15,654 nt of DNA from Verrucomicrobiota bacterium (lineage in GTDB: Bacteria > Verrucomicrobiota > Verrucomicrobiia > Chthoniobacterales > UBA10450). The stretch lies in the NCBI GenBank assembly GCA_003219115.1, contig QHPN01000135.1, forward strand, positions 2,441 through 18,094. The letters run 5' to 3'. The notes beneath the pieces were generated by a model. That model was not told the origin of the DNA. It ran no database searches and saw nothing but the letters and a program-made list of their open reading frames with translations. Below are positions 13,977-15,654 of the stretch, piece by piece. The position numbers and the translations under genes are program-made. Each line of letters opens with the position of its first letter. Positions within the stretch are counted from its first letter, which is position 1.

Positions 13977-14285
13977 TTACCGTCCGGCGGGGTTCAATTC
14001 CTCGTAGGTAAGCACCACGTCGCGCTCGTCGAAAGGCACGCGCGTTGAAGATTCGAACTGGTAAATCATTCGTCCATTACGAATCTCTTTGATGCGAAAA
14101 TAGACAAACCGATCCTTGACCTCAAATTTCAACATCAGGCTGACCTTGCGGAACTTGGCATCGGTCTCCTTGATCCAGTGTCTAAAGCGATCGGGGTTAA
14201 AGGTGGACATATCGCGGGTGAGGACGACATAAACGAGCTGGCGGACGGCTTCTCGCTGCTCCTTGGGGCGCGAATGTAGTGACAT
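13977..14285 (-). CDS. Hypothetical cytoplasmic protein, 102 residues
   Basis: Not recognised. The protein is charged and soluble-looking with no signal peptide, membrane helix or Cys motif. The first half is helical and basic (RPKEQREAVRQLVYVVLTRDMSTFNPDRFRHWIKETDAKFRKV), and the second half alternates like beta strands (LMLKFEVKDRFVYFRIKEIRNGRMIYQFESSTRVPFDERDVVLTYEEL). Regular codon use, a protein-like composition and lack of a competing frame support it as a gene. It is transcribed away from the barrel gene at 14441, and the 155 bases between them must hold both promoters; no clear elements were seen there. No Shine-Dalgarno sequence precedes the ATG. Confidence 0.65.
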   Translation of the reverse strand: MSLHSRPKEQREAVRQLVYVVLTRDMSTFNPDRFRHWIKETDAKFRKVSLMLKFEVKDRFVYFRIKEIRNGRMIYQFESSTRVPFDERDVVLTYEELNPAGR

Positions 14286-14440
14286 ATTTTCTACAATTAC
14301 TAGCAGAACGGGTGCCTGCTGGGTCTATCCGATCCATTCGTCTTATACCACATATTGAGGTCGCAAGCACTGCCTACCTCTACACAAAGTAGTTACATTT
14401 TCCCTTTCGGCTTTTAACCGAGGCGGCTATACAAAGCAGC

Positions 14441-15094
14441 GTGCGCCGAACCCCTTGCCTCGCACTAATCCTCCTCACCCTGATTACATGCGATCAGATG
14501 CACGCCACCACTAAAGGCTTGAGCCAGATCGTAACACCCGATCTGGAGCCGCAAGGCGATGTCTCCATCAGCGCCCAAATCCAAAGCGAGCGCGTCGGCA
14601 ACCCCTACGAAGCTCAACTCGAAATCGGCCTTCTGAAATGGGCCGAAATCGCAATCTTCAGGGGGTTCAAACCGAACGAGGTAATCTTCGGAACGGAACT
14701 TGGCCTCATTCAAAAAGAACCGTGGTTGTTGTCCGTCGGGGCGATCAATTGGTCGCCCCACAGTCATGTTAATCCTCAGCCCTTCATCGAGGCAGGTTAC
14801 TACACCGAGCACCACAAATTCATCGTCGGCGGGATTCGTGCCGGCTCGCGCAATGAAGCCATTCTAGGCTGGGCTTACGATTTCAACCAAACCTGGCGGG
14901 CCCAGCTCGATTTCCAGAGTGGCTCCGGCAACTCTGTCACCGCCGGATTTACTTGTAACTTGACGCGCAACCTTCAATTCAACCCCGCCATTTACGTGAC
15001 TAACGACAGCCCACACCACGTCCTGGGCTACATCGTCTTTACCTACACCTTTCACTTTTGGAATCCGCAAACAAAATCATCCTCGCCGAAGTGA
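14441..15094 (+). CDS. Secreted beta-rich protein, probable outer-membrane protein
   Basis: A 217-residue protein from GTG 14441. A signal sequence (RRTPCLALILLTLITCDQMHA) is followed by alternating strand-like segments (DVSISAQIQSE, AQLEIGLLKWAEIAIFRGF, WLLSVGAINWSP, PFIEAGYYTEHHKFIVGGIRAG, EAILGWAYDFNQTWRAQLDFQSG, YIVFTYTFHFW). Cys17 sits in LITC, which is lipobox-like but has Thr before Cys, so signal peptidase I cleavage after MHA is preferred. The GTG start fits the signal peptide, with AGGCGG about 13 bases upstream as a weak ribosome site. A decayed partial copy follows at 15182. No family was recognised; the proposed barrel topology rests on strand periodicity. Confidence 0.75.
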   Translation: MRRTPCLALILLTLITCDQMHATTKGLSQIVTPDLEPQGDVSISAQIQSERVGNPYEAQLEIGLLKWAEIAIFRGFKPNEVIFGTELGLIQKEPWLLSVGAINWSPHSHVNPQPFIEAGYYTEHHKFIVGGIRAGSRNEAILGWAYDFNQTWRAQLDFQSGSGNSVTAGFTCNLTRNLQFNPAIYVTNDSPHHVLGYIVFTYTFHFWNPQTKSSSPK

Positions 15095-15140
15095 GTTTCG
15101 AACTGGCGTTTATTAGTTGGGAGGAATGCCCATCAGTCTC

Positions 15141-15160
15141 ATAGGTCCGATTGGTCCTAT
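15141..15160. repeat. Hairpin ATAGGTCC-GATT-GGTCCTAT
   Basis: Two eight-base arms around GATT that pair apart from one T-T mismatch. It lies between the secreted protein gene and its pseudogene copy, in the 87-base gap. It may be a dispersed repeat, but only this copy is in the window. Confidence 0.35.
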
Positions 15161-15181
15161 TTCGGCTGTCGCCGGAGGCGT

Positions 15182-15395
15182 GTGCAAAATTCTCTAGTGG
15201 CGCTGTTCTTATTCGCGCTTGGTCCCCGGGAGCGCGCTCACATCGACTTTCAAAGCGGCTCAGGCAATGCCGTCAGTATCGGACTGGCCTGCAATCTGAC
15301 ACGCGGCCTCCAGTTAAGTCCGAGCCTTTACATCACCAACGACACTCCGCATCAGTCCTCGGTTACTTCTTATCCGCTACACCTTTGCCCTTTAA
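15182..15395 (+). pseudogene. Decayed partial duplicate of the 14441 secreted-protein gene
   Basis: GTG CAA AAT starts a signal-peptide-like stretch (QNSLVALFLFALG) that jumps at once to RAHIDFQSGSGNAVSIGLACNLTRGLQLSPSLYITNDTPH, matching RAQLDFQSGSGNSVTAGFTCNLTRNLQFNPAIYVTNDSPH of the upstream gene. The whole middle (roughly 125 residues) is missing. Similarity then passes through two further frames: VLGYFL, then IRYTFAL and TAA at 15393-15395, implying two separate one-base deletions near 15352 and 15370. Read as intact, the frame would end in unrelated residues at 15403. Several synonymous and replacement differences show an old duplication, not an assembly artefact of the neighbouring gene. 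Confidence 0.8.
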
Positions 15396-15433
15396 ACAAG
15401 TAGCTGCGGCAGCGCATTACTCCCCGATGCCAT

Positions 15434-15654
15434 TTACTCCACATCGCCACCGCTTCTGCGCACGTCTTTTTCGCGCTTTTCCAGTAAGCGCAGAATTTCG
15501 GCCAGCAGTATCTCGTTTTTTAAATTGACCTGATAATCCAGATCGGCCCGTAACCGGTCCTTTTGCGCTTCGCGATTCTGCGACATCATGATGACGGGGG
15601 CCGACAACGACGCGATCATCCCAATCACCAGGTTAAGCAAGACGTAGGGATATG
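15434..15654 (-). CDS. DUF1003 membrane protein, C-terminal part only
   Basis: The visible 73 residues read YPYVLLNLVIGMIASLSAPVIMMSQNREAQKDRLRADLDYQVN, then a charged helix LKNEILLAEILRLLEKREKDVRR and stop at 15434. The YP-LLNL-S--A-QAP-IMMSQNRQ--KDR--A--DY-VNLKAE pattern is the hallmark C-terminal half of DUF1003 proteins, small bacterial inner-membrane proteins with two transmembrane helices and unknown function. The first helix and N-terminus lie beyond the right edge. The frame is open to base 15654, so an apparent internal TTG start at 15640 should not be used. It converges on the pseudogene, with 38 bases between. Confidence 0.88.
   Translation of the reverse strand, partial: YPYVLLNLVIGMIASLSAPVIMMSQNREAQKDRLRADLDYQVNLKNEILLAEILRLLEKREKDVRRSGGDVE

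Noticed and set aside
15182..15403. Intact 73-residue protein
   Set aside because: Its last residues are out of frame with the homologous C-terminus and the central part of the parent gene is missing; it is a pseudogene.

Overview
The window looks like chromosomal DNA of a GC-rich Gram-negative soil-type bacterium, most likely in Verrucomicrobiota (Chthoniobacterales / Udaeobacter-like). This rests on general resemblance only: CheB-CheR-PAS kinases, SHELRTPL-P hybrid kinases, short-palindrome-rich spacers and small outer-membrane barrel proteins. No rRNA or other phylogenetic marker is present. No tRNA, rRNA, CRISPR array, insertion sequence or phage gene was seen.

Left part (1-6935, all minus strand) is signalling. 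A very large CheB-CheR-PAS histidine kinase runs off the left edge. Upstream of it lies a small dodecin that lacks both classical flavin-stacking residues. A 366-base spacer full of GCGGC/GCCGC palindromes follows. Then come two overlapping genes, RsbRD-N/PAS and GAF-HisKA-HATPase-REC, which look like one hybrid kinase split by a -1 frame change.

Middle part (7196-8934, plus strand) is a compact run of four genes: an RRM RNA-binding protein, translation initiation factor IF-1, a 73-residue CPxC protein and a fatty acyl desaturase. RRM proteins, IF-1 and desaturases are each cold-induced in other bacteria, so this may be a cold-adaptation operon. Membrane and soluble hybrid kinases flank it. 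A convergent zinc-ribbon mini-protein and a membrane-anchored hybrid kinase (9258-11340) follow. The kinase is interrupted by a +1 frame change inside its ATPase domain, directly after a TAAGGAG sequence. A STAS-domain anti-anti-sigma-like protein (minus strand) closes this part.

Right part (11985-15654) encodes secreted, probably outer-membrane beta-barrel proteins: one with a Pro/Glu-rich loop, one whose signal peptide is out of frame with its barrel, and one followed by its own decayed partial copy. It also holds an unknown 102-residue protein and the C-terminal end of a DUF1003 membrane protein at the right edge.

Three otherwise intact genes carry single-base frame changes. Either the assembly contains indel errors, or the genes are really broken or recoded. 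This question affects the reading of the whole window. Several dispersed hairpin families in the spacers are the other unexplained structure.
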